Shown here piece by piece: positions 23,541 through 32,134 of a stretch of DNA of 33,941 nt. The notes under the pieces are model-generated. The model was not told where the DNA came from and made no database searches. It saw only the letters and a list, made by a program, of their open reading frames with translations. The position numbers and the translations under genes are program-made. This DNA comes from CAZXWK01 sp964644675 (lineage in GTDB: Bacteria; Actinomycetota; Coriobacteriia; Anaerosomatales; JAAXUF01): assembly GCA_964644675.1 (NCBI GenBank), contig CAZXWK010000023.1:1-33941 (forward strand). The letters run 5' to 3'. Every line of letters begins with the position of its first letter. Position 1 is the stretch's first letter.

Positions 23541-25454
23541 ATGCCTGACATCATGGTGAAGCTTCCCGACGGCAGCACCAAGGAGGTGCCCGAGGGATCG
23601 ACGGTCCTCGATGTCGCCGGGGCCATCGGCCCGCGGCTCGCACAGGCGGCTCTCGCCGGCAAGGTGAACGGTGACGACGTCGACGTCTGGCACACTGTCG
23701 CCGACGGCGACACCGTCGAGATCGTCACCGAGAAGAGCCCCGACGCGCTCCACATCCTGCGCCACTCGACCGCCCACGTGATGGCCGAGGCGGTCAAGGA
23801 CCTGTTCCCCGGCGCCCAGTTCGGCATCGGCCCGGCGATCGAGGACGGCTTCTACTACGACTTCGAGGTCGGACGGGCCTTCACGCCCGACGACCTGGTC
23901 GCGATCGAGGAGCGCATGCGCCAGATCGTCGCCGAGGAGCTGCCGTTCAAGCGCACCGAACTCGACAAGCTCGAGGCGTGGGACGCGTTCGAGGAGCAGC
24001 CCTTCAAGCGCGAGCTGATCTCCGAGCTCCCCGAGTCCGAGACGATCTCGACGTACTCGCAGGGCGCCTTCACCGACCTGTGCCGCGGTCCCCACGTGCC
24101 GAGCACCGGCCGCATCGGGGCCTTCAAGCTCACCAAGATCGCCGGCGCGTACTGGCGTGGCGACTCCGACCGCCCGATGCTCCAGCGTATCTACGGCACC
24201 GCGTGGTTCAACCAGAAGGACCTCGACGCGTACCTGACCCGCATCGAGGAGGCCGAGAGACGCGACCACCGCAAGCTGGGCAAGGAGCTCGACCTCTTCA
24301 GCTTCCACGAGGTCGCCGGCGCGGGCCTGCCGCTCTACCATCCCAAGGGCGCTCGCGTGCTGCGCCTCATGCAGGAGTGGCTGCGCGGCGTGCTCTACGA
24401 GCGTGGCTACACCGAGGCCATCACGCCGCACATCTACAAGACCGACGTCTGGAAGATCAGCGGGCACTACGACTTCTACGGCGAGAACATGTACTTCTTC
24501 AACATCGACGAGGGCGACGGCCGCATCAACGAGTACGCCGTCAAGCCGATGAACTGCCCGGGCCACGTGATGATCTTCCAGTCCGACGTGCGCTCCTACC
24601 GCGATCTGCCCATGCGCATCGGCGAGTTCGGTACCGTGTACCGCCACGAGCTCTCCGGCGTCGTACACGGGCTCATGCGCGCCCGTGGGTTCACCCAGGA
24701 CGACGCGCACATCTTCTGCACCGCCGACCAGGTCCACGACGAGGTCATCGGCATGCTCGACCTTGTGGACTACGTGATGGGAGTCTTCGGCTTCGAGTAC
24801 TCGGCCGAGGTCTCGACCCGTCCCGAGAAGTCCATCGGCGAGGACGCCGGCTGGGAGCTCGCCACCAACGCGCTCATCGAGACGCTCACGGAGCGCGGCG
24901 TCCCCTTCGAGATCAACGAGGGAGACGGCGCGTTCTACGGCCCCAAGATCGACATCAAGCTCAAGGACGCCATCGGCCGCACCTGGCAGTGCTCCACGAT
25001 CCAGGTCGACTTCAACTTCCCCGAGCGTTTCGGCCTGACCTACCGTACCGCCGATAACTCCGAGGCCGTGCCGTTCATGCTGCACCGTACGATCCTCGGC
25101 TCGATGGAGCGGTTCTTCGGCATCCTCATCGAGCACTACGCGGGCGCGTTCCCCACGTGGCTCGCGCCCGTGCAGGCCGTGCTCATCCCGATCTCGGACC
25201 GCCACCTCGAGCACACGCAGGCTGTGGCCAAGCGCCTCTCGGCGTCGGGCGTGCGCACCGAGGTCTACTGGCAGAACGAGCCGATGCGCGTCAAGATCGC
25301 CAAGGCCCAGGAGCAGAAGGTGCCCTACATGCTCGTGATCGGCGACAAGGAGATCGAGTCCGACACCGTGGGCGTACGCGAGCGCACCGCGGGCGACATC
25401 GGCGCGATGGGCGTCTCTGACTTCGCGCAGAAGGTCGCGAGCGAGCGCCCGTAG
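23541..25454 (+). CDS. thrS: Threonyl-tRNA synthetase
   Basis: 637 residues with AAAGGAG nine bases before the ATG. It begins with a TGS domain (residues 1-62, VKLPDGSTKEVPEGSTV). The editing domain carries HSTAH at 75-79, which removes mischarged serine. The class II catalytic core is complete: MNCPGHVMIF (zinc cysteine), RIGEFGTVYRHELSG, GLMRARGFTQDDAHIF (motif 2 region) and MLHRTILGSMERFFGILIEHYAGAFP (motif 3). The C-terminal anticodon-binding domain ends normally. Length is typical. A strong terminator follows 76 bases after the stop. Confidence 0.97.
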   Translation: MPDIMVKLPDGSTKEVPEGSTVLDVAGAIGPRLAQAALAGKVNGDDVDVWHTVADGDTVEIVTEKSPDALHILRHSTAHVMAEAVKDLFPGAQFGIGPAIEDGFYYDFEVGRAFTPDDLVAIEERMRQIVAEELPFKRTELDKLEAWDAFEEQPFKRELISELPESETISTYSQGAFTDLCRGPHVPSTGRIGAFKLTKIAGAYWRGDSDRPMLQRIYGTAWFNQKDLDAYLTRIEEAERRDHRKLGKELDLFSFHEVAGAGLPLYHPKGARVLRLMQEWLRGVLYERGYTEAITPHIYKTDVWKISGHYDFYGENMYFFNIDEGDGRINEYAVKPMNCPGHVMIFQSDVRSYRDLPMRIGEFGTVYRHELSGVVHGLMRARGFTQDDAHIFCTADQVHDEVIGMLDLVDYVMGVFGFEYSAEVSTRPEKSIGEDAGWELATNALIETLTERGVPFEINEGDGAFYGPKIDIKLKDAIGRTWQCSTIQVDFNFPERFGLTYRTADNSEAVPFMLHRTILGSMERFFGILIEHYAGAFPTWLAPVQAVLIPISDRHLEHTQAVAKRLSASGVRTEVYWQNEPMRVKIAKAQEQKVPYMLVIGDKEIESDTVGVRERTAGDIGAMGVSDFAQKVASERP

Positions 25455-25530
25455 CGGTCGGGCCAAGCGGCCCAAGGCGCGCAGGCGAGCGCCGAGGGCC
25501 CAGCGTCCTCCGTACCACCGGCAACACAAA

Positions 25531-25562
25531 GGGGCCGTGCCCGTGGGCACGGCCCCTTCTCT
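25531..25562. terminator. Strong, probably bidirectional terminator
   Basis: An 11-bp perfect stem GGGGCCGTGCC/GGCACGGCCCC with loop CGTG (25531-25556). It is followed by TTCTCT on the plus strand and preceded by AAA, which gives TTT on the minus strand. It sits between convergent thrS and the minus-strand sensor gene. Confidence 0.88.
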
Positions 25563-25596
25563 ATCTCCCTGACGGAGGGTAGGGGAGAGCGCGTTC

Positions 25597-26511
25597 CTAC
25601 TGTCCGATCATCGCCTTGAGCGTCGCGGAGATCAGGTCCATGAAGCGGGCGAAGAACTGCTCGAACTGGCCGATCTCGTCGTTGCTGCCGTCGGGCACGA
25701 AGTGGGCGTCGAAGTCTCCACCGGCGACGCGGACCGACATATCCTCCATGCTCTGCGTCATGCGGCGCAGGCGGCGGAACACCCATGCGTCGACCATGTA
25801 GCCGATGGCGAGCGTACAGACGAGCAGCGTGATCGAGATGACGATGAGCGTCTCGTACATGGAGCGACGCGCGGCGTTCGCGGTGTCGGTGACGTTCTCG
25901 ATCGAGTAGAGGACGCCGACGGGCTTGCCGTCTTCAGACACGGGAGTGACGCCGTGCGCCTCGCTGATACCCGGCTCGCTGCTCCAGCGGACGCCCCAGT
26001 AGTCGCCCTGGCCCTGGACGCCGTTGTGGCACGTTCGCGAGCACGCGCCGTTGGCCACGCCGATCAGCTTGCCGGTCTCGGGGACCGCGTCGGGCGTGGG
26101 TTTGAACTGGAACTCGTTGGCCCATTCCGGATTCGTCAGCGCGATGGTGACGTAGGTGTCACCCTCGGCGTAGTTGTCCGGAAGCCCGGCGGCCTCGCGC
26201 ATCTTCGCATACGCGGCAGCGTCCACCTGCGACTTGTCGAGCATCAGGGCGTAGTCGGTGCCCGTGATCTCCTTCATCTTGTCCACGTAGGCCTGCGCAG
26301 CTTTCACGTCGCGGATGCTGCCGATCTCGTCGCCACCAAGCGACTGGATCATGTTCCACGTGGCCGCGCTCGTGCCGACGGCCTCGGACGCCGTCACTGC
26401 GAGCCCGCCGGAGTACGACTGGTGCAGGTAGACCATGACGACGATGGCGCCAAGCAGGTTGACGACCACCACCCCGACCAAGATCTTGGTTCTGATGGAA
26501 AGGTTCTTCAT
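25597..26511 (-). CDS. Membrane HAMP sensor with candidate CX3CH haem-c site
   Basis: 304 residues with a GGAGGGGAG site upstream. TM1 (10-29) and TM2 (about 221-242) bracket an extracytoplasmic domain of about 190 residues. That domain contains G-A-C157-SRT-C161-H162, a CX3CH variant of the haem-c attachment motif, and a PAS-like VTPVSEDGKPVGVLYSIENVT end. A HAMP domain follows (about 239-293). The protein then stops at MIGQ, with no kinase, cyclase or MCP signalling domain. By analogy to haem-containing periplasmic sensors it could read redox state or a gas, passing the signal to a partner or simply tuning the cytochrome. It is third in the minus-strand set, 121 bases after the multiheme cytochrome gene. 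That gap holds a GATACT sequence (minus strand) that might be its own -10. Confidence 0.8.
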   Translation of the reverse strand: MKNLSIRTKILVGVVVVNLLGAIVVMVYLHQSYSGGLAVTASEAVGTSAATWNMIQSLGGDEIGSIRDVKAAQAYVDKMKEITGTDYALMLDKSQVDAAAYAKMREAAGLPDNYAEGDTYVTIALTNPEWANEFQFKPTPDAVPETGKLIGVANGACSRTCHNGVQGQGDYWGVRWSSEPGISEAHGVTPVSEDGKPVGVLYSIENVTDTANAARRSMYETLIVISITLLVCTLAIGYMVDAWVFRRLRRMTQSMEDMSVRVAGGDFDAHFVPDGSNDEIGQFEQFFARFMDLISATLKAMIGQ

Positions 26512-26632
26512 CGCACGTTTCTCCCCTCCGGGGCCCTCCGCCCCGCTGTCCTTCTAACAGTATCGGCCATAGTTCACGTTCGGTTCAGACCCAATTCCCC
26601 CATGGTAGTGCGTGGTGCTCCACTCAAGGCCC

Positions 26633-29600
26633 CTAAGGCCAGAACGGCATCGTCGTGACCTGCGACGGAAGCGGGTGCCGGGTCGACGAAGGGTTCGGAT
26701 GGCATCCGTTCGTTGCGCAGTATCGCGAGCGAAGCTGTGACGACGGGCTGTAGGAGCGAAGCGTGACGCCCGCGAGCCCGTTGTGTCCCTGTGCGATGTA
26801 CGGGTAGGCGTCGGGTGTGACGCCGTCGGTGGTGACAGCGGTGCGGATCAGGAGTCTGGGCCGCTTCCAGGCGTGCGGGATGCGTACGTGGCAGTCGATG
26901 CACTTGTTGCCGTAGTGCCCGGGGTTGCTCACGGGCAGGCTGTCGTGGGCGACGTGGCGTGCGTGGACCGAGTGACCGCCCGGAGTCAGCGCATCAGACG
27001 CCTCCATGTTGTGGCACTTGACGCAGACGACCCGCTCGGTCCCCGTGGCGCGGAACTGGTAGGCGTTGGGCGTCGGGTTCGCGTATTCGGTCTGGCTGTA
27101 GGCCGGGTCGATGCCCACGTGGACCGAGGAGCCGTGCGGGCCGACCATGTCGGCGGGCATCGCGTGGCAGTCCGCGCAGGTGATCGTGATGTGCTGGATC
27201 GACTCGGTCGTCTCGACGGCCGCGGTGCCGAGCTGGCTCGCCTTGAGCCAGGTGGTCGTCCCCGTGTTCGGGGGGAGCGCCCATACGTAGTCGGTGCCAC
27301 CGATGCTCGCGCCGGTGATGGGGAAGGCCTTCTGGACGCGCCCGCCGACCAGCGACGCGGACACGACGTTGTGGCCGCCGCCGGTGGGCCCGTCGAACGC
27401 GGCCTTCCACTCGCTGAACGGGTCCGCCCAGACGTAGCCGTCCGGCAGGGGGTTGGCCGTCGTGGTGCGCCGGTGGGCGCCTGCGACCGCATCGGGGCCG
27501 TCGGTGGGGCCGCCGTTCGCGTGGCAGCTCTTGCAGCGCAGGTCGGTGTCGGCGATCGCGTCTCGGACGGCCGAGGTGCTGGCGTAGGTACCCGAGCCCG
27601 CGCTGTCGGGATCCGCGTGGCAGACGTGGCAGGAGCCGTCGGCGCTGCCGTCCATGGAGCCGGCCGCGAGCTCGCGCGCATGTTCGCTCACCAGGTCGGG
27701 GTCGTGACAGCCGAAGCAGCCGCTGTTCGCTCCCGCGACATAGTCGATGCCGGAGTGGGTGCCTGACAGGTCGGCTCGGTGGCTTACGAAGTGGTTCTGT
27801 GCCGAGTATCCGACGTGGCACGCCGTCAGGCCGTTGCCGCCTCCGCAGCTCTTCACGTTGCGGCCGAAGATCGGCCCGTCGGCCGTGTGGCAGCCGGTCG
27901 CCGTGCAACCGCTTGAGCGATGCAACTTGCGCAGGTCCGTCGTGCCGTGGCAGCCGGCCTTCGCGCAGGCGCCCGGCGAGGGCGTCCCGTCAGGGCCGAG
28001 CTCGATACCCACGTGCTTCGGTGCGAGCGCGCCGTGGAGGCCCGTGGGGCTCACGGTCGAGTGGCATGCCGCGCACGCCGACGGCGAGTCGGAAGAGGGC
28101 CAGTCGGCCTTCACGACGTCCGCGGGGTTCGTGGCGTTGTGACAGCGGGTGCAGGTGTCCCCGGTCGAGATGCTGGAGTTCGCGCGCGTGTGCTCGCTCC
28201 CGAGGGTCATCTGGTGGCACGCGCCGCACGCGGTCGAGACGCCCGAATCGACGTCTCGGAAGGTTGCCGTCCTCTGCGCGCTACCCGCCTTGTGGTACCC
28301 GTCGGTGCCGTCGATGCGGCCGGCCGCGCCATCGTGGATACCGGTCGAAGGCTCGTAGGCGCCGGCGGCGCCATGGCAGTCGCGACCGGAACCGCACGTC
28401 TTCTTGTTCGGGTCGTAGGCGAGGTTGCCGTCGCTCTTCGTCCAGTCATGGCACCGGAGGCACGTGGCGTGGATGTTGGACGAGGTGCTCGGCTGACCGA
28501 CCTCCGAGATGTCGTCGGTGGGGTGGCATCCGGGGCCGCTCGACGCACAGCCGGCGCTGCCGCTCTTGACCGTGTGGACCGACGAGACGTCACCCGTGTG
28601 CACCGGATCGAGCCCGGGCTTGCCGTGGCACGCTTCGCACGCGCCGGCGCCCGACTTCTGCGGCCAAGCGTCCGCGACGGCTTCGACGGAGGCGTCGTTC
28701 GCATGGCAGTTCACGCACTCGTCGGAGTTGCCGCTGTGCTCGGAGGTGGCGAGCTCGTGCTCTCTGATGAGGCTCACACCGTCCGGCGCCATTCGATGGC
28801 AATCGCCGCACGCGGTGCCGTAGTACGAGGTATCGGCCGCGGCCACGCCGTTCGATGGCGCGTGGGTGTCGTTCACGCCGTCGTGCTGGTAGGTGCCGCC
28901 AACGGCCGGATGGCACGAGGTGTCGGTATCGGTGCCGCCACACGTCTTCACGGTCGGCTTGAGCGATTCGACGCCAAGCGTGTGACACACCGGTTCGCCA
29001 TCGCTCGCCGCGCCCGAGCAGTCGGTCGGCTTGAACGCGTGAAGCGCGTGGAGCTGGTTACCCTCGTGGCAGCCGGGGCCGCTCTCTCCGCACCCCAGCG
29101 GGCTTTCGGCTTGCGTGGTGTCGGCAACGTTGGTCGAGTGCATCGGCGCCGCCGAGCCGACTCCGTGGCACGCCTCGCACTGGTGCTTCTTCCACTTGTC
29201 GAGCACGACCGCCTGGCTCTTGGAGCGGACGTCGTTGTGGCATTCGCCGCAGCCGAGCGTCGTGCCGTACGGGCTGTCCGGCAGCGCCGGCACGTCCGTG
29301 TGCGCCGTGCGCAGGTCGCGGGAGTGGCACTGCTTGCACGCGACGCGCGCTGGCTCGCCCGCAGCCGGCGCGACGCTCGGGTCGACCGAGCTCTCGGCGG
29401 TGGGGGCGGGCGATTCGGGATCGGCGACGACCGGTGCGTTCATCGGCGTACCCACCGCGGTGTGCGACGTCTCGCGGTAGTGGCCCTTGGGGAACGGGTC
29501 CGAGAGGCGCACGACGTCAGGCGCGTTCTTCATGGAGCCGTCGTGGCAGAGCGCGCATTCGTGCTCGCGCGGCATGTGACAGGGGATGCACGCGACACCT

Positions 29601-30031
29601 TGGTAGTCGTGGCAGTCGAGACACACCGCCTCGGGGTGATAGGCGTTGAAGTCGTTGTACGAGGTCTCTTTGCCGTGGCACCCGGCACCCGAGTTCACGC
29701 ACCCCGTGTCCTTCTCGAGGTTGTAGTCGCTCGCCTTGGTGAACTTGTGGACCGTGCGCGTGGGTGGGTTCCACCCCGCTCCGAAGGCGACGCCGACCAC
29801 GACGAGCGCGATGAACGCCGCGATCTTGATCTTCTTGCGCTTCTGCTGCTCCGGCGTCAGTGCGGGTCCCGCCGAGGAGTAGCCGGAGGACGAATAGCCT
29901 GATGAGGAGTAGCCTCCACCCGCCGACTTCTTCCGGCCTCGCTTGTCGTAGTCAGCCGACGAGAAGGCGGAACCCTGTGGCCGTTCGGGAGGGGTACTCC
30001 CTGGCACGCCGCTGTCAGGGGGTGTCGTCAT
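26633..30031 (-). CDS. Giant membrane-anchored multiheme c-type cytochrome (29 C-Xn-C-H motifs)
   Basis: 1132 residues. Residues 1-66 are cytoplasmic, with a GGGYSSSGYSSSGYSSAG repeat and a KRKKIK stop before one membrane helix (about 68-87); the rest is predicted outside the cell membrane. I count 19 CXXCH motifs (first CLDCH at 137, last CIDCH at 1044) and ten longer ones: X6 at 111, 314, 495; X10 at 338; X8 at 364, 729; X5 at 546; X4 at 689, 709, 1105. CX4CH is known in cytochromes c3; the longer spacings are rarer. Residues 111-837 form four tandem modules. A stretch with no CH motifs (838-951) precedes the last four. The likely role is electron transfer across the envelope. No cytochrome-maturation gene is in the window. 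The start is five bases after the 66-residue gene; its ribosome-binding site is weak. Confidence 0.93.
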   Translation of the reverse strand: MTTPPDSGVPGSTPPERPQGSAFSSADYDKRGRKKSAGGGYSSSGYSSSGYSSAGPALTPEQQKRKKIKIAAFIALVVVGVAFGAGWNPPTRTVHKFTKASDYNLEKDTGCVNSGAGCHGKETSYNDFNAYHPEAVCLDCHDYQGVACIPCHMPREHECALCHDGSMKNAPDVVRLSDPFPKGHYRETSHTAVGTPMNAPVVADPESPAPTAESSVDPSVAPAAGEPARVACKQCHSRDLRTAHTDVPALPDSPYGTTLGCGECHNDVRSKSQAVVLDKWKKHQCEACHGVGSAAPMHSTNVADTTQAESPLGCGESGPGCHEGNQLHALHAFKPTDCSGAASDGEPVCHTLGVESLKPTVKTCGGTDTDTSCHPAVGGTYQHDGVNDTHAPSNGVAAADTSYYGTACGDCHRMAPDGVSLIREHELATSEHSGNSDECVNCHANDASVEAVADAWPQKSGAGACEACHGKPGLDPVHTGDVSSVHTVKSGSAGCASSGPGCHPTDDISEVGQPSTSSNIHATCLRCHDWTKSDGNLAYDPNKKTCGSGRDCHGAAGAYEPSTGIHDGAAGRIDGTDGYHKAGSAQRTATFRDVDSGVSTACGACHQMTLGSEHTRANSSISTGDTCTRCHNATNPADVVKADWPSSDSPSACAACHSTVSPTGLHGALAPKHVGIELGPDGTPSPGACAKAGCHGTTDLRKLHRSSGCTATGCHTADGPIFGRNVKSCGGGNGLTACHVGYSAQNHFVSHRADLSGTHSGIDYVAGANSGCFGCHDPDLVSEHARELAAGSMDGSADGSCHVCHADPDSAGSGTYASTSAVRDAIADTDLRCKSCHANGGPTDGPDAVAGAHRRTTTANPLPDGYVWADPFSEWKAAFDGPTGGGHNVVSASLVGGRVQKAFPITGASIGGTDYVWALPPNTGTTTWLKASQLGTAAVETTESIQHITITCADCHAMPADMVGPHGSSVHVGIDPAYSQTEYANPTPNAYQFRATGTERVVCVKCHNMEASDALTPGGHSVHARHVAHDSLPVSNPGHYGNKCIDCHVRIPHAWKRPRLLIRTAVTTDGVTPDAYPYIAQGHNGLAGVTLRSYSPSSQLRSRYCATNGCHPNPSSTRHPLPSQVTTMPFWP
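27521..29701 (-). repeat. Four tandem haem modules inside the giant cytochrome gene
   Basis: Protein-level repeats of about 180-190 residues: residues 111-289, 290-469, 470-657 and 658-837. Slots 4, 5 and 6 are always CXXCH (232/261/285; 408/439/465; 602/627/653; 772/801/833), with EHT/EHE-type histidines between slots 4 and 5. Slots 1-3 vary in spacing. The first module has one additional CXXCH (148/159). Confidence 0.75.
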
Positions 30032-30036
30032 CGAGC

Positions 30037-30237
30037 CTAGAGCGACAAGCCGAGAAGGTCACGGGCCGCGTCGTGCAGTGCGCGGATCTTCTCAGGATCG
30101 TCGGCATCGTCAGGCTTGATCAGGGTGATGAGGAAGCCGCAGCGCATGGCCATCTCGCCACGGGTGCGGAACACGTCCAGTCCGGCAGTCTCAATGTGGC
30201 GTTGTACCTTCATGCAGTCGTCGTAGAGCTTGCCCAT
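30037..30237 (-). CDS. Small protein of unknown function upstream of the cytochrome
   Basis: 66 residues from ATG 30237, with GTGGGGGA just upstream on the minus strand. The in-frame extension to 30318 has no ribosome-binding site and poor composition. The sequence (MGKLYDDCMKVQRHIETAGL, then a RGEMAMRCGFLITLIKPDDADDPEKI core and a helical RALHDAARDLLGLSL end) suggests an alpha-beta cytoplasmic protein with two cysteines. No signal peptide. Five bases separate its stop from the giant cytochrome start, so the two are co-transcribed and probably coupled. It may be a regulator or assembly factor for the cytochrome; I do not recognise the family. Confidence 0.65.
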   Translation of the reverse strand: MGKLYDDCMKVQRHIETAGLDVFRTRGEMAMRCGFLITLIKPDDADDPEKIRALHDAARDLLGLSL

Positions 30238-30392
30238 CGATCCCCCACTGTCGAGTGCGCGTACGGGTGCGCGCAGGCGGACTAGGCACAGTATGACAGT
30301 ATTGGTTTCGGCATTCACGATACCTTGCTTGAGCAGTACCGTTCATGTCCGCTCAGGTTCGGCGCGGGGGTTCTTCGGGCCACCGCCGCGGG
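30238..30392. promoter_or_regulatory. Divergent intergenic region before the cytochrome operon
   Basis: No gene is seen here. Minus-strand -10 candidates are CATACT (30295-30290) and AATACT (30303-30298), neither with a convincing -35. The infC promoter begins at 30393 on the opposite strand. Confidence 0.35.
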
Positions 30393-30421
30393 TGGACAAC
30401 CGGTGCGGGCGCGTCTATACT
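30393..30421 (+). promoter_or_regulatory. Promoter of infC-rpmI-rplT
   Basis: TGGACA (30393-30398), 17-base spacer, TATACT (30416-30421). Transcription from about 30428 would give a leader of roughly 234 bases before infC. Confidence 0.75.
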
Positions 30422-30525
30422 GCCGAGGCTAACCGAATACCGCTCACAAGCGGGACCCCGCCCACGCGGGCGAGACGGTCCCCACCTTTCGGCGCCACAC
30501 AGGCGGCTGTCTGGTCGATGCGACA

Positions 30526-30610
30526 CGAGGAACGCGGCCCTTGCGGGCCCCTGTCTCCTCGGCATTCCGTATCTCCCGTCGGCCGTACGCGCCACGGGAG
30601 TTTTCTTTTT
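30526..30610 (+). terminator. Attenuator in the infC leader
   Basis: CTCCCGT (30573-30579) pairs with ACGGGAG (30594-30600), followed at once by TTTTCTTTTT (30601-30610): a textbook intrinsic terminator inside the leader. Just upstream CGAGGA...TCCTCG encloses a GGCCC/GGGCC hairpin and could be a competing or supporting fold. Such leaders commonly control infC-rpmI-rplT in response to L20 or translation state. Confidence 0.8.
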
Positions 30611-30661
30611 CGCAACAGGGCCCGGCGAGCACGGGTCCGGAACGACGGAGGTGAGCTGCCT

Positions 30662-31264
<603 letters not shown>

Positions 31265-31277
31265 AAAGGCGGCTCAC

Positions 31278-31475
31278 ATGCCGAAGATGAAGACCCACAA
31301 GGGCACCGCGAAGCGGTTCCGCACCACCGGTTCCGGCAAGATCATGCGCGGCAAGGCCTTCAAGAGCCACATCCTCGAGAAGAAGTCGCCCAAGCGCAAG
31401 CGCGGTTTCCGCCAGGAGACCGAGGTCGCCAAGGCCGACACCAACGTGATCAAGAAGGGCCTGGGCATCGGCTAG
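31278..31475 (+). CDS. rpmI: 50S ribosomal protein L35
   Basis: 65 residues. The sequence MPKMKTHKGTAKRFRTTGSG, then KAFKSHILEKKSPKRKRGFR, is a clear L35, strongly basic and of standard length. An AAAGG site precedes the ATG. It is second in the infC-rpmI-rplT operon; 50 bases separate it from rplT. Confidence 0.97.
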   Translation: MPKMKTHKGTAKRFRTTGSGKIMRGKAFKSHILEKKSPKRKRGFRQETEVAKADTNVIKKGLGIG

Positions 31476-31525
31476 TCCGTTCCCACCCGATTCCCCGTCC
31501 CTAGAGTTCAAGGAGTGATCCATCC

Positions 31526-31885
31526 ATGCCTCGCGTGAAGCGTTCAGTCACGGCCAAGAAGAAGCGCCGCACCGTCCTGACCCGTGCCAAGGGCTACTAC
31601 GGCAACAAGAGCCGTAGCTACCGCGCCGCCAAGGAGCAGACCCAGCACTCGCTGCAGTACGCCTACCGCGACCGCCGCAACAAGAAGCGTGAGATCCGCC
31701 GCCTGTGGATCGCCCGCATCAACGCCGGCGCGCGCATCAACGGGCTGTCGTACTCGGTGTTCATGAACGGTCTCAAGAAGGCCGGCGTCACCCTCGACCG
31801 CAAGGTCCTGTCGGACATGGCGATCAACGATCCCGCCGCGTTCGCCAAGCTCGTCGAGGTCGCCAAGGAGGCGCAGGCCGCCTAG
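31526..31885 (+). CDS. rplT: 50S ribosomal protein L20
   Basis: 119 residues with an AAGGAGTGA site. MPRVKRSVTAKKKRRTVL, AKGYYGNKSRSYRAAKEQ and the RLWIARINAGARINGLSYSVFMNGLKKAG block are typical of L20. It binds 23S rRNA early in 50S assembly and in several bacteria represses its own operon by binding the infC leader. A long hairpin follows 27 bases after the stop. Confidence 0.97.
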   Translation: MPRVKRSVTAKKKRRTVLTRAKGYYGNKSRSYRAAKEQTQHSLQYAYRDRRNKKREIRRLWIARINAGARINGLSYSVFMNGLKKAGVTLDRKVLSDMAINDPAAFAKLVEVAKEAQAA

Positions 31886-31912
31886 GCCCGCATTCCGCAC
31901 CAGAGCGATTCC

Positions 31913-31943
31913 GGAAGGCCCCCTCACCACGAGGGGGCCTTCC
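31913..31943 (+). terminator. Terminator after rplT
   Basis: A 13-bp perfect stem GGAAGGCCCCCTC/GAGGGGGCCTTCC with loop ACCAC. No T-run beyond GCGTTGT, but the stem is very strong and well placed. Confidence 0.75.
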
Positions 31944-32030
31944 GCGTTGTCGGGCCGATAATGCACGACACTCGGCCGCACTGCGTCGGGCCGCTGGCGG
32001 GTGTGTGCCTTCGGGACCCGGTAAGCCGGC

Positions 32031-32085
32031 GGTAAGGCGGCCGAGCGACGCTGTGCTCGGCCGGTGAGGCGCCCACTCGGCCGCC
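32031..32085 (+). promoter_or_regulatory. Leader with mutually exclusive hairpins before the TasA-like gene
   Basis: GGCGGCCGAG (32036-32045), extended by C32046, can pair either with GCTCGGCC (32055-32062, 8 bp, 8-base loop) or with CTCGGCCGCC (32076-32085, 10 bp). This is switch-like geometry 50-100 bases before the start. No known riboswitch class was recognised, and no convincing promoter was found in this 190-base intergenic stretch. Confidence 0.4.
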
Positions 32086-32134
32086 ATCAGTCACGGCCGC
32101 TCCCCCTCGGCGACCAGTCGTCGAAGGAGGAACC

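Noticed and set aside
27920..29902. 660-aa open frame antisense to the giant cytochrome
   Set aside because: Low-complexity Arg/Ala/Val translation; a shadow of the cytochrome codons on the other strand.
30230..30661. N-terminal extension of infC (about 144 residues)
   Set aside because: It runs through the promoter, leader and terminator, has no conservation to IF-3, and ends at a well-placed ribosome-binding site for ATC 30662.
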